Assembly (NCBI RefSeq): GCF_051380875.1
Contig: NZ_JBNYXW010000016.1
Location: 1-64,000, forward strand
DNA length: 64,000 bases
DNA from: Janthinobacterium sp051380875
GTDB lineage: Bacteria; Pseudomonadota; Gammaproteobacteria; Burkholderiales; Burkholderiaceae_D
Direction: 5' to 3'
Position 1 is the stretch's first letter; each line of letters begins with the position of its first letter. The notes under the pieces were generated by a model. It did not search any database, was not told where the DNA came from, and saw only the letters and a list, made by a program, of their open reading frames with translations. The position numbers were made by a program, and so were the translations under genes. Shown piece by piece: positions 56,601 through 64,000 of the stretch.

Positions 56601-59428
56601 CAGCGTGCTCGGGCAAGACGGACAGTAAAGGCCTGTTGATCTGCGACGTGAAGGCACCTGCCAGCGGCAACCTGATATTGCGTGCCAGCACGCAGGATGG
56701 CGCCGGCAACGCGGCCGTCGCCAACCGCGAAACCTGGGTGGCGGGCAGCGGGGACTGGTGGTTCAATGCCAGCGACAATGACCGCATCGACGTCCTGCCC
56801 GAGAAGAAACGCTACGAGCCGGGCCAGGAAGCGAGCCTGCAGGTGCGTATGCCGTTCCGCTCGGGCACGGCGCTGATCACGGTCGAGCGCGAAGGCATCC
56901 TCGATACCTATGTGCGGCAGCTCAATGGCCGGGAACCGGTGGTCAATATCCCGGTCAAACCCAATTACGCGCCGAATGTGTATGTGTCCGTGTTTGTCGT
57001 GCGGGGGCGCGTCGATGGCGTGCAGCCGACGGCCCTGGTCGACCTGGGCAAGCCGGCCTACAAGATGGGCATCGCGCCCCTGAACGTGGGCTGGCAGGCG
57101 CATGAACTGAAGGTACTGGTGGTGTCCGACAAGGAAGTGTATAAAACACGCGACAAGGCGGAAGTGTCCGTGCGCGTGCGCCGCGCCGATGGCAAGGCCT
57201 TGCCGGAGGGCGCCGAAGTGGCGCTGGCAGCCGTCGATACGGGTTTGCTGGAACTGATGCCCAACGATAGCTGGAAATTGCTGGATGCCATGATGGATCA
57301 GCGCAGCTTGCAGGTGGAAACGGCGACGGCGCAGATGCAGGTGATCGGCAAGCGCCACTTTGGCCGCAAGGCCTTCCCGGCCGGCGGAGGCGGCGGCAAG
57401 GGCGCCAGCCGCGAGCTGTTCGACACCTTGCTGTTCTGGAAGGCGACCGTCAAGCTCGACGCCAAGGGCGAAGCCACGGTGCAAGTGCCACTGAACGATT
57501 CCTTGACGGCGTTTCGCATCGTGGCCATTGCCAGCGCAGGCAAGCAATTGTTTGGCACGGGCAGCACGGATATCCGCAGCTCGCAAGACCTGATCCTGAT
57601 GTCCGGCTTGCCGAGCCTGGTGCGCGAAGGCGATCAGTTGCGCGCCGGCTTTACGCTGCGCAACACATCGGCTGGCGCGCTCAACGTGGAGCTGAACGCC
57701 ACGGCGGCCGGCAAGGCGTTGCCGCGCCAGAGTTTGAGCCTGGCAGCGGGCGAGGCGCGCGAGACGGGCTGGGACTACCAGGTGCCGATGGGGGCATCGA
57801 GCATCGTGTGGGACATCAGCGCCAAGGCGGGTAACGGGTTTGGCAGCACCGCTGACAAGCTGAAAATCACGCAAAAAGTGGGCCAGGCCACGCCTGTGCG
57901 CACGTATCAGGCAACGTTGCTGCAAATCGACAAGCCGAGCAACATGTCGGTGCAAATGCCGGCCGGCGCCTTGCCGGGCCGGGGCGGCATCCAGACCAGC
58001 TTTGCGGCCAAGCTGGGCGGCGAGCTGCCCGGCGTGCGCGAGTACATGGCCGCCTACCCGTACACCTGCTTCGAGCAAAACACGTCGAAAGCCATCGCCC
58101 TGCAGGACCAGGCCGCGTGGATCAAGCTGGCCGCCAGCCTGCCCGCCTACCTGGACGCTGATGGCTTGCTGAAATACTTCCCTATCATGGAGCAGGGCAG
58201 CGACACCCTGACCGCGTATGTGCTATCGGCCACGGCGGAAGCGGGCTATGCCATTCCCGAACAGACGAAGAACCGCATGGAAGCAGCCCTGACAGCCTTC
58301 GTGCAGGGGCGCATCGTGCGCCACTCGGCGCTGGCCACCACCGATTTGGCCGTGCGCAAGCTGGCGGCGCTCGAAGCGCTGTCGCGGTCGAACAAGGTGC
58401 CGCCCGATGCGTTGGACAGCATCAGCATCAACCCGAATCTGTGGCCGACCTCGGCCGTCATCGACTGGAGCTTGTTGCTGCAACGCACGCCAAGCCTGGC
58501 GCGCCGCGATGCGCAGCTGGCCGAGGCGCAGCAGATCTTGCGTAGCCGCCTGAACTTCCAGGGCACGAGCATCGGCTTTTCCACCGAGCGCAAGGATAAC
58601 TGGTGGTGGCTGATGGTCTCTGGCGACGTCAACGCCAACCGCTTGCTGCTGGCCGTGATGGACAACCCGGATTGGCGCGACGACATCGGCCGCCTGGTGC
58701 GCGGCAGCATGGGCCGCCAGAAGAAGGGCCACTGGGATACCACGGTGGCCAACGCCTGGGGCACGCTGGCCATTGCCAAGTTCTCGGCCAGGTTCGAGTC
58801 GACGCCCGTGACGGGTGCCAGCGCCGTGAAGCTGGGCAGCGATACGCAAACCCTGCTGTGGAGCGGTGCGGCGAAAGTGGGTCCCGTGCTGCAGGCGTGG
58901 CCGAAGGGGACGGATACCCTGGGCATTGCGCACAGCGGCACGGGCAAGCCGTGGGCCACCGTGCAAAGCCTGGCGGCCATCGCGCTCAAGGCGCCCGTCT
59001 CCAGCGGCTACACCATCAAGAAAACCATCACACCCGTGGAACAGAAGACGGCGGGCGCCTGGTCGCGCGGCGATGTCTACCGCGTGCGCCTGGATTTGTC
59101 GGCGCAGGCGGACATGAGCTGGGTGGTGGTCGACGATCCGATTCCCGCCAGCGCCACGGTGCTGGGCAATGGCCTGGGCCGCGATTCGCCATTGCTGACG
59201 GCGGGTGAAAAATCCACGGGCTGGGTCTGGCCCACGTTCGAGGAACGGGCCTTTGACGCCTTCCGCGCGTATTACGCCTTCGTGCCGAAGGGCACGTGGA
59301 GCGTGGAGTACACGGTGCGCCTAAATAATGCGGGCGATTTCAGCTTGCCGGCCACGCGCATCGAAGCCATGTATTCGCCCGAGATGTTTGGCGAGTCGCC
59401 GAACGCGAATGTCAAGGTGGGGCAGTGA
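53657..59428 (+). CDS. Bacterial alpha-2-macroglobulin with thioester motif
   Basis: 1923 residues from GTG 53657 with AAGGAG upstream. Signal peptide ending VPAWA with no lipobox cysteine, unlike many YfhM proteins, which are lipoproteins. A series of MG domains (about 140-1250) is followed by the complement-like thioester domain, where YPYTCFEQNTSKAIALQ holds CxEQ: Cys1471 and the Gln three residues on form the thioester. The family traps foreign proteases in the periplasm and protects the wall. The adjacent pbpC overlaps by four bases, so the two are made together: trap plus wall repair. Longer than E. coli YfhM (about 1650). Confidence 0.9.
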   Translation: MPEATHYSPSRLPGSIGALCLLLSLGTAVPAWANSGVALFSPSGTVKAVRQARAQFATPMVPFGDMALSAPFAIDCGKAEPAVVAGAGRWADERNWNYDFARDLPAGVACSFTLKPGLKDLAGQPLQGTGSSPASYRFSTGGPAIVESVPYDGQPYIDENQIFVLGLDAVPSAASVAANAYCRADGINEKIPVRQLVGKELEQVLTLRKSFLDRYLSVYFKKRGTLWKVGMPVASKGAPPLPVTVLQCKRSFPANAKVSLVWGEGIASASGIATDKAQSLQFRTRPDFTARFSCERSNPKEQCIPFLPMRVQFSAPVKASLVRAMTLTGGGKTYAPTISKEEEKAEFLQDASFHSPFPVQASFILNLPPNLTDDAGRILLNRARFPMTVRTGEQPPLLKFPAPFGIIEAKGDGLLPVTVRNIEPVLSGKEIAKASAPAATGATLRVADNDDKFIIEWMQRLAGNGEAGEYWQPYAQYAGNMSKSVLADAAGTRPIKLPRPDGKKAFEVIGIPLQKPGFYVVELASPILGKVLLGKPVTAYIRSAALVTNMAAHFKHGAQSSLVWVTSLDKGAPVAKAQVAVRDCAGKLLWQGATGVDGVAQIAGELANSSCKNNSNYFISARSGGDMTFTLSDWVGGIEAWRFNLPSADMRADNTLLATVFDRTLLRAGETVHMKHFIRKHTAEGMSLVDKNNGPGSATSVVITHLGSDQNYQLPLRWSASGTAENDWVIPADAKQGEYSVTMAGRPSGSFRVEAFRVPTMKAVLQGPKAPVVQARQLALDAQITYLAGGAATNAPVKLRTVLQDKSVNFADYPDYSFSNGDVKEGMLKQGSAYDEDEGEWQDEGNGAVASAGATAARTQSLTLDKAGGARIVIDQLPQLSTPRDLVAEMAFQDANGETASVATRVALWPSNVVIGIKPDAWALSKDQFKFTVAVLSTGGKPVANAPVAVDFFQRNSYSHRRRLIGGFYAYENTSEVVKLGPACSGKTDSKGLLICDVKAPASGNLILRASTQDGAGNAAVANRETWVAGSGDWWFNASDNDRIDVLPEKKRYEPGQEASLQVRMPFRSGTALITVEREGILDTYVRQLNGREPVVNIPVKPNYAPNVYVSVFVVRGRVDGVQPTALVDLGKPAYKMGIAPLNVGWQAHELKVLVVSDKEVYKTRDKAEVSVRVRRADGKALPEGAEVALAAVDTGLLELMPNDSWKLLDAMMDQRSLQVETATAQMQVIGKRHFGRKAFPAGGGGGKGASRELFDTLLFWKATVKLDAKGEATVQVPLNDSLTAFRIVAIASAGKQLFGTGSTDIRSSQDLILMSGLPSLVREGDQLRAGFTLRNTSAGALNVELNATAAGKALPRQSLSLAAGEARETGWDYQVPMGASSIVWDISAKAGNGFGSTADKLKITQKVGQATPVRTYQATLLQIDKPSNMSVQMPAGALPGRGGIQTSFAAKLGGELPGVREYMAAYPYTCFEQNTSKAIALQDQAAWIKLAASLPAYLDADGLLKYFPIMEQGSDTLTAYVLSATAEAGYAIPEQTKNRMEAALTAFVQGRIVRHSALATTDLAVRKLAALEALSRSNKVPPDALDSISINPNLWPTSAVIDWSLLLQRTPSLARRDAQLAEAQQILRSRLNFQGTSIGFSTERKDNWWWLMVSGDVNANRLLLAVMDNPDWRDDIGRLVRGSMGRQKKGHWDTTVANAWGTLAIAKFSARFESTPVTGASAVKLGSDTQTLLWSGAAKVGPVLQAWPKGTDTLGIAHSGTGKPWATVQSLAAIALKAPVSSGYTIKKTITPVEQKTAGAWSRGDVYRVRLDLSAQADMSWVVVDDPIPASATVLGNGLGRDSPLLTAGEKSTGWVWPTFEERAFDAFRAYYAFVPKGTWSVEYTVRLNNAGDFSLPATRIEAMYSPEMFGESPNANVKVGQ

Positions 59429-61560
59429 GCGGTGGGATAGTGAAGCGGTTGATCTTCATCATGGGATGCGTGCTGGGCGGCCCCGCTTGCGCGCAAGCGA
59501 TCTTGACGCCGGGCCAGGTGCAGGCGGCCTACCGCAGCTCGGAAGCGCAGCTGCTTGACCGCAGCGGCGCACCGCTGCAATCGTTGCGCGTGGACATGAA
59601 AGTGCGCCGCCTGCCATGGGTGCCGCTGGCCGATATTTCTCCTGCCTTGCAGCAAGCCGTGCTGTTGGCGGAAGACCAGCGCTTCATGCAGCATGGCGGC
59701 GTGGATGTGTCCGCGCTGGCCACGGCTGCCTGGGATAATCTTTTTTCCAGGAAACCACGGGGCGCCTCCACCATCACCATGCAGCTGGCGGGCCAGCTGG
59801 ACGCGGACTTGCAAGCCGCAGCGGGCGGGCGCAGCCTGCGCCAGAAATGGAAGCAGATGCGCGCGGCGCAGGCCATCGAGGAAAGCTGGAGCAAGGCGCA
59901 GATTTTCGAAGCGTATTTGAACCTGGTGTCGTTCCGCGGCGAGCTGCAGGGCGTGGCGTCTGCGTCCTACAGCCTGTTTGGCAAGGCGCCGTCGGGCCTG
60001 AACCAGACGGACAGTATCATCTTGGCCAGCCTGGTGCGGGCGCCGAATGCGCCGCTGGCGACTGTGACGCGGCGCGCCTGCGCGCTGGCGAAAGAATCGC
60101 GCATGGACAGCAGCTGCCAGCTGATCGGCCAGCGCGTGCAGACGGCCTTGCAGAGGACCGCCCTGTACGCCGACCTGGCGCCGGCGCCGCAGGTGGCTCA
60201 GCAGTTGCTCAAGCAGCCGGGCGCGCTGGTCGCCAGCACCCTGGATGGCCCCTTGCAGCGTTTCGCACAGGAAAATTTGCGCCAGCAACTGGCCTCCTTG
60301 CGCGAGCGCAATGTCAACGATGGCGCCATCATCGTGCTCGACAACCGCAGCGGCGAGATTCTCGCCTATGTGGGCAATGCAGGCGGCAGCCGCCACGTCG
60401 ATGGCGTGACAGCGCGGCGCCAGGCGGGATCGACCTTGAAACCGTTCCTGTATGAACTGGCAATCGAGCGGCGCCTGATGACGGCCGCCTCCGTCATGGA
60501 TGACACGCCGCTCGACATCGCCACGGCGTCCGGCATGTATGCACCGCAAAACTACGACCGCAACTTCAAGGGTTATGTCAGCGCCCGCACCAGCCTGGCC
60601 AGCTCGCTCAACATTCCCGCCGTGCGCACGGTGTTGCTGACGGGGCAGGACGGCTTTTATAACCGCCTGAAGGACGTGGGGCTGTCGAGCCTGACGGAGC
60701 CGGCCGAGTATTACGGCCCCTCGCTGGCGCTGGGCTCGTCGGAAGTGACGTTGCTGGAACTGGCCAACGCTTACCGCGTGCTGGCCAATGGCGGCCAGTA
60801 CAGCGTGGCCAGCCTGCAGCGGGGTCAGGCGGGCACAGGCAAGCGCCGCGTGATGGACCCGGGCGCCGCCTTCATCGTCGGGGATATTTTGGCCGACCGC
60901 GCCGCGCGCAGCCTGACCTTTGGCTTGCGCAACGAGCTGGGGACGAATTTCTGGAGCGCCGTCAAGACGGGCACCAGCAAGGATATGCGCGACAACTGGT
61001 GCATGGGCTACTCGGCGCGCTACACGGTGGGCGTGTGGGTGGGCAATTTCGACGGCAAGCCCATGTGGGACGTCTCGGGCGTGACGGGCGCCGCGCCCGT
61101 ATGGCGCGACGTGATGGATTACCTGCACAAGAACATACCCAGCCATGCACCGAAGGCCCCGCCAGGCGTGCTGCAGCAGATGGTGGCTTACCGGCCCGCT
61201 TTGGAAGCGCCGCGCCGCGAATGGTTCATCTCCGGCACGGAAAGCGCAATCATCGCCGTGGTGGGCGATACAGTGCGCCCACCCGCCATCGTCTACCCGG
61301 CCGAAGACAGCATCCTCGCCATCGACCCGGATATTCCGCCGGCCCTGCAGCGCGTCTTCTTCCAGGCGCAGGGCAGCCAGGCCTTGCGCTGGGTGCTCGA
61401 TGGCAAGGATCTGGGCGCCGCAGCCGAAAGCATCAGCTGGCGCCCCGTGCCGGGCAAGCACGCGCTGGCGCTCGTCAACAAAGATGGCAAGACGCTGGCG
61501 CGGGTGGCGTTCCAGGTGCGGGGCAATGCGCTAGCGCAGCTTGCCGCGCATGGCGACTAA
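59425..61560 (+). CDS. pbpC: Penicillin-binding protein 1C
   Basis: 711 residues from GTG 59425, overlapping the previous stop. Transglycosylase domain (GT51): EDQRFMQHGGVD (from Glu83) and GASTITMQLAGQL. Transpeptidase domain: GSTLKP (Ser336, Lys339), SLN (394-396) and KTGTS (from 514). C-terminal BiPBP_C domain from about 620. It makes and cross-links peptidoglycan in the periplasm. The N-terminal anchor is short (IVKRLIFIMGCVLGGPACAQ) and could be a cleaved signal. The alpha-2-macroglobulin pairing is typical. Confidence 0.95.
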   Translation: MSGGIVKRLIFIMGCVLGGPACAQAILTPGQVQAAYRSSEAQLLDRSGAPLQSLRVDMKVRRLPWVPLADISPALQQAVLLAEDQRFMQHGGVDVSALATAAWDNLFSRKPRGASTITMQLAGQLDADLQAAAGGRSLRQKWKQMRAAQAIEESWSKAQIFEAYLNLVSFRGELQGVASASYSLFGKAPSGLNQTDSIILASLVRAPNAPLATVTRRACALAKESRMDSSCQLIGQRVQTALQRTALYADLAPAPQVAQQLLKQPGALVASTLDGPLQRFAQENLRQQLASLRERNVNDGAIIVLDNRSGEILAYVGNAGGSRHVDGVTARRQAGSTLKPFLYELAIERRLMTAASVMDDTPLDIATASGMYAPQNYDRNFKGYVSARTSLASSLNIPAVRTVLLTGQDGFYNRLKDVGLSSLTEPAEYYGPSLALGSSEVTLLELANAYRVLANGGQYSVASLQRGQAGTGKRRVMDPGAAFIVGDILADRAARSLTFGLRNELGTNFWSAVKTGTSKDMRDNWCMGYSARYTVGVWVGNFDGKPMWDVSGVTGAAPVWRDVMDYLHKNIPSHAPKAPPGVLQQMVAYRPALEAPRREWFISGTESAIIAVVGDTVRPPAIVYPAEDSILAIDPDIPPALQRVFFQAQGSQALRWVLDGKDLGAAAESISWRPVPGKHALALVNKDGKTLARVAFQVRGNALAQLAAHGD

Positions 61561-61572
61561 TAAAAAAAATAG

Positions 61573-62470
61573 TCAATTCGGCGGATAATTCGCCGGGTCG
61601 ATGGCCGGCGTGGCGTAGTGCCGCAATACGTCGCCGCCGTGCGGGTGTTTTTGCGTGCGGCGTTTTTCCTCAAGCGGCGGGCTGATCAGCACGATCGACG
61701 CTTCGTCCGGGTTGCGCAAGTTCACCGCCGCGCTGACGCCGCCATCGCGGTAGCTGCCCATCACGCCGATGGCCATCTGTCCGAACAGGGTGGCCGCGCC
61801 CGTATTGCCCAGGCGTTGATCCGTATCGATCCACTGCGCCGTGTTGCCACTGTCGAGCTCTGTACCGCCATCTTGCGCATGCTTCAACAAGGTCTTGTGC
61901 AATGCAATCAACTGCGCCTGATTGCCACCCGTAGCGGCGACCAGGCGTGCCGGCGCGGCGGGCCGCTCGCTTTCCGGCAGGCTGCGCAGCGCTTCCTGCC
62001 AGCCCGCCAGCAAGGCTTGCTCGCGCTGGTCGCGCCGCGTCAAGGGCTTGCCATCCTTGTCGAGCATCTTGACGAACGTGGGCCGGTGGATGAAGCCGAA
62101 GGTGGGCAGGCGGTCGGGCTGCGCCAGTTGCTCCTTGTTGAAAGGCAAGGGAAACCACGGCGTGGGCTGCCAGTTTTTCGGTGGGTGGTAGGTCTTGTAA
62201 TTGAGCCTGTCGACCATGCTGAAAGTGCCCGTGCCACGGATATTGGTGCGTTGCGCGAACTGCGCGGCCACGGGCAGCCATTCGGCGATCGATGGCTGGC
62301 GTCGGGTGATGACGGCCGGATCGCTTTCCAGCCGTGCCTGCGGCACGGTTCCCATCAAATCATAGGAAGCCAGGTACAGCCGCCGTGCCACGCCATAGGT
62401 GTTAAGGTCATATCATGGCGAGAAACATAACGGGTAGGGCAAACCACCATTTGCGTTCGATCGGCGACAT
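61573..62470 (-). pseudogene. Deletion remnant of a Tla3/DUF2875-like T6SS lipase adaptor
   Basis: The main frame (ends 61573) reads from YDLNTYGVARRLYLASYDLM through RRQPSIAEWLPVAAQFAQRT, RGTGTFSMVDRLNYKTYHPP and ISPPLEEKRRTQKHPHGGDV, about 277 residues, with no proper start. In another frame, just upstream, ATG 62470 (with AGGAAA) codes MSPIERKWWFALPVMFLAMI and a stop at 62408: a normal membrane-anchor N terminus. The two halves fit one gene that lost its middle, with a frame change. Content resembles DUF2875/type VI lipase adaptor proteins; family call is moderate, broken state is clear. Ends 12 bases from pbpC. Confidence 0.5.
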
Positions 62471-62602
62471 ATTTTCCTGACAAGAAGAATAGTTGCCGAT
62501 TCTAGCGCAAAAGTTGCCAAACATTACGGTGCGCTGATGATTTTCGTCAATGCCACCTGGAAGCAACGTGGTGCAACGCTACGATAAACAATACTATTAA
62601 CA

Positions 62603-62932
62603 CTATTTCACGGGCGCGATTGGAATGCTGGGCACCGCTGGCGTGGCCGCCGGTGGCGACGTTGGGGTGCCGCCGTGCGGCTTGTTTTCCCCGTTGGCTG
62701 GCGGTTTGCCATGGCGGTTGCGCTTGTCGGTGCGCGTCTTGGCGGGCTTGGCGTCGTGGAGCACCTTGCCCTTGTTGTCGAGCTTGTCTGACTGGTCCGA
62801 TTGCTGGCCCGGGTCATTGGGATTATTGGTGTGGTTGCCCGTCTGGTTCACATTTGTGGTCGACTGGGCTTGTACCCAGGCGCCGCCGACGGTCATCAGG
62901 GTGGCGGCCAGCAGGAGAGCGGCGGTTTTCAT
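62603..62932 (-). CDS. Small secreted low-complexity protein
   Basis: 109 residues. Signal peptide MKTAALLLAATLMTVGGAWV ending QAQ. The mature part is disordered: Asn/Gln/Asp-rich (TNVNQTGNHTNNPNDPGQQS), then Lys/Arg-rich (DAKPAKTRTDKRNRHGKPPA) and Pro-rich (PSIPIAPVK). No family recognised. Probably periplasmic or surface; charge pattern suggests binding to anionic polymer (inference). Confidence 0.6.
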   Translation of the reverse strand: MKTAALLLAATLMTVGGAWVQAQSTTNVNQTGNHTNNPNDPGQQSDQSDKLDNKGKVLHDAKPAKTRTDKRNRHGKPPANGENKPHGGTPTSPPAATPAVPSIPIAPVK

Positions 62933-63037
62933 GGGTGGGTCCTGTGCGTGTGTGGTGTCGAGCTTGCATTGTCACACGCGTACCCGCCCGCACGCGTAGG
63001 ACACTGCCCCATGGCCGTGTCGGCTATTTGCTCCAGA

Positions 63038-64000
63038 TTAACGGAACTGTTCCGTCGAGATATCGAAGCGTTTGAGCTTGTCGTACAGGGTTTTCTTCGG
63101 GATATTCAGCGCGGCAGCCGCATCGATCACATTGCCATTGTGGCGCCGCAAGGCTTCCTCGATGATGGAAATTTCAAACGTATCGACTTGCTCTGCCAGG
63201 GATGCTTCGCGGCAACCGGCCGGGCTCAGGGTCTCGTCGAGCAGGCCCAGCACGAAGCGGTCGGCCACATTGTGCAGTTCGCGCACATTGCCAGCCCAGC
63301 GCTGCGCCATCAGGGAGGCGACCAGTTCGCCGCTGACGAGGGCGGCTGGCTGGCTGTAGCGCAGCGCCGCCTGCAGCACGAAAAATTCAAACAGCAGCGG
63401 GATATCTTCGCGCCGGTTGCGCAGCGCCGGCAGGGTCAGGCTGGCCACGTTCAGGCGGTAGTACAGGTCGGGACGGAACTTGCCCTGCTCGGCCAGCACG
63501 TTCAAGTCTTCCTTGGCGGCGGCAATGACCCGGAAATTGACGGAAATCAACTTGTTCGAGCCCAGGCGCTCGACTTGCCGCTCCTGCAGCACGCGCAGCA
63601 GTTTCACTTGCAGGGCCAGCGGCATGCTTTCGATTTCGTCTAAAAACAGGGTGCCGCCGTTGGCATATTCGATCTTGCCGATGCGCTGGCGCTGCGCGCC
63701 GGTGAATGCCCCTTCCTCGTGGCCGAACAGTTCCGATTCAAAGATCGATTCGGGCAGGGCGCCGCAATTGATCGCCACGAACGGGTGGTCGCGCCGCTCG
63801 CTGAAGTCGTGCAGGCAGCGCGCGATCAGTTCCTTGCCCGTCCCCGTTTCGCCCAAGATGATGATGTCGGCGGACTTGGGCGCCAGGTTCAGCACCAGCT
63901 GGCGCACCTTGGCCATGGCCGCGCTGCGCCCCACGATGCGCGCCTCGATGCCGACGCGCTGTTCCAGCTGGCGCCGCAAATCCATGTTTTCCAGCACCAG
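63038..64000 (-). CDS. Sigma-54-dependent response regulator (DctD/NtrC type), 5' end beyond window
   Basis: About 321 residues visible; the frame runs open past 64000 (LVLENMDLRRQLEQRV), which is the usual linker after a receiver domain. AAA+ domain: Walker A GETGTGKE, GAFTGA loop that touches sigma-54, and Walker B GGTLFLDEIE. The C-terminal Fis-type HTH reads NVIDAAAALNIPKKTLYDKL. With DctD-like sequence it would activate C4-dicarboxylate uptake genes with a sensor kinase coded beyond the edge; the target is inferred. Full protein expected to be about 440-450 residues. Confidence 0.85.
   Translation of the reverse strand: MVLENMDLRRQLEQRVGIEARIVGRSAAMAKVRQLVLNLAPKSADIIILGETGTGKELIARCLHDFSERRDHPFVAINCGALPESIFESELFGHEEGAFTGAQRQRIGKIEYANGGTLFLDEIESMPLALQVKLLRVLQERQVERLGSNKLISVNFRVIAAAKEDLNVLAEQGKFRPDLYYRLNVASLTLPALRNRREDIPLLFEFFVLQAALRYSQPAALVSGELVASLMAQRWAGNVRELHNVADRFVLGLLDETLSPAGCREASLAEQVDTFEISIIEEALRRHNGNVIDAAAALNIPKKTLYDKLKRFDISTEQFR

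Noticed and set aside
59272..61461. 729-residue minus-strand ORF opposite pbpC
   Set aside because: Antisense shadow; pbpC has all catalytic motifs.

Overview
The window looks like chromosome of a Gram-negative betaproteobacterium of the Oxalobacteraceae, most like Janthinobacterium. This is inferred from high-GC coding across most of the window, trimeric porin and polyproline-linked OmpA proteins, NhaR, an RNase Z, a PbpC/alpha-2-macroglobulin pair, and many small envelope-stress proteins. No rRNA or tRNA gene was found.

Layout. (1) 1-3.6 kb is an accessory, prophage-derived stretch, partly AT-rich. It holds an edge-truncated zinc-ribbon/DUF4145 gene, a sequence resembling the 3' end of a tRNA-Ser (possible attachment site), a strong nested hairpin terminator, a ribbon-helix-helix gene, a spanin-like lipoprotein, an AT-rich membrane/coiled-coil gene that could be a phage-carried defence gene, and a gene fragment. 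(2) 3.6-20 kb is ordinary chromosome: DUF3079, GNAT, RNase Z, MsbA, a MORN-type protein, MarR, a ClC channel, a divergent NhaR/TerC pair, a TerB-like protein, YnfA, glycerate 2-kinase, a divergent dehydrogenase/LysR pair and a DUF1800-DUF1501 pair. (3) 20-28 kb carries a membrane-lipid module: PAP2 phosphatase, diacylglycerol kinase and metallophosphoesterase on +, converging on a cardiolipin-synthase-like lipoprotein and the membrane protein misleadingly called site-specific recombinase on -. (4) 28-35 kb has a porin, DUF3617, a TerC-CBS-CorC protein and a large M16 protease. (5) 34.9-36.6 kb is a scar: an IS3-type remnant, a low-GC hypothetical gene, the last part of tssC, an intact hcp and a short ORF, i.e. 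a decayed type VI secretion locus. A second possible T6SS-related pseudogene (Tla3/DUF2875-like) lies at 61.6-62.5 kb.

(6) 36.7-53.4 kb is an unusual concentration of small envelope and stress proteins: three OmpA-domain proteins, four glycine-zipper proteins, two DUF4398 proteins, two tiny hydrophobic proteins, AsmA, ferritin, YqjD/YqjE/YqjK-like, BON, YihY and two secreted proteins sharing a C-x10-C motif. In the middle sits a Crp/Fnr-family regulator. In front of ten of these genes, and only in intergenic DNA, I find nine copies of a palindromic 14-mer, GTRCG-N4-CGNAC, with the 5-4-5 geometry of an FNR-type site. The best reading is an undescribed regulon run by the local Crp/Fnr protein. 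This is the most interesting signal in the window.

(7) 53.6-64 kb holds a 1923-residue alpha-2-macroglobulin with a thioester motif, translationally coupled to PbpC, then the pseudogene, a small secreted protein and the C-terminal part of a sigma-54 activator running off the end.
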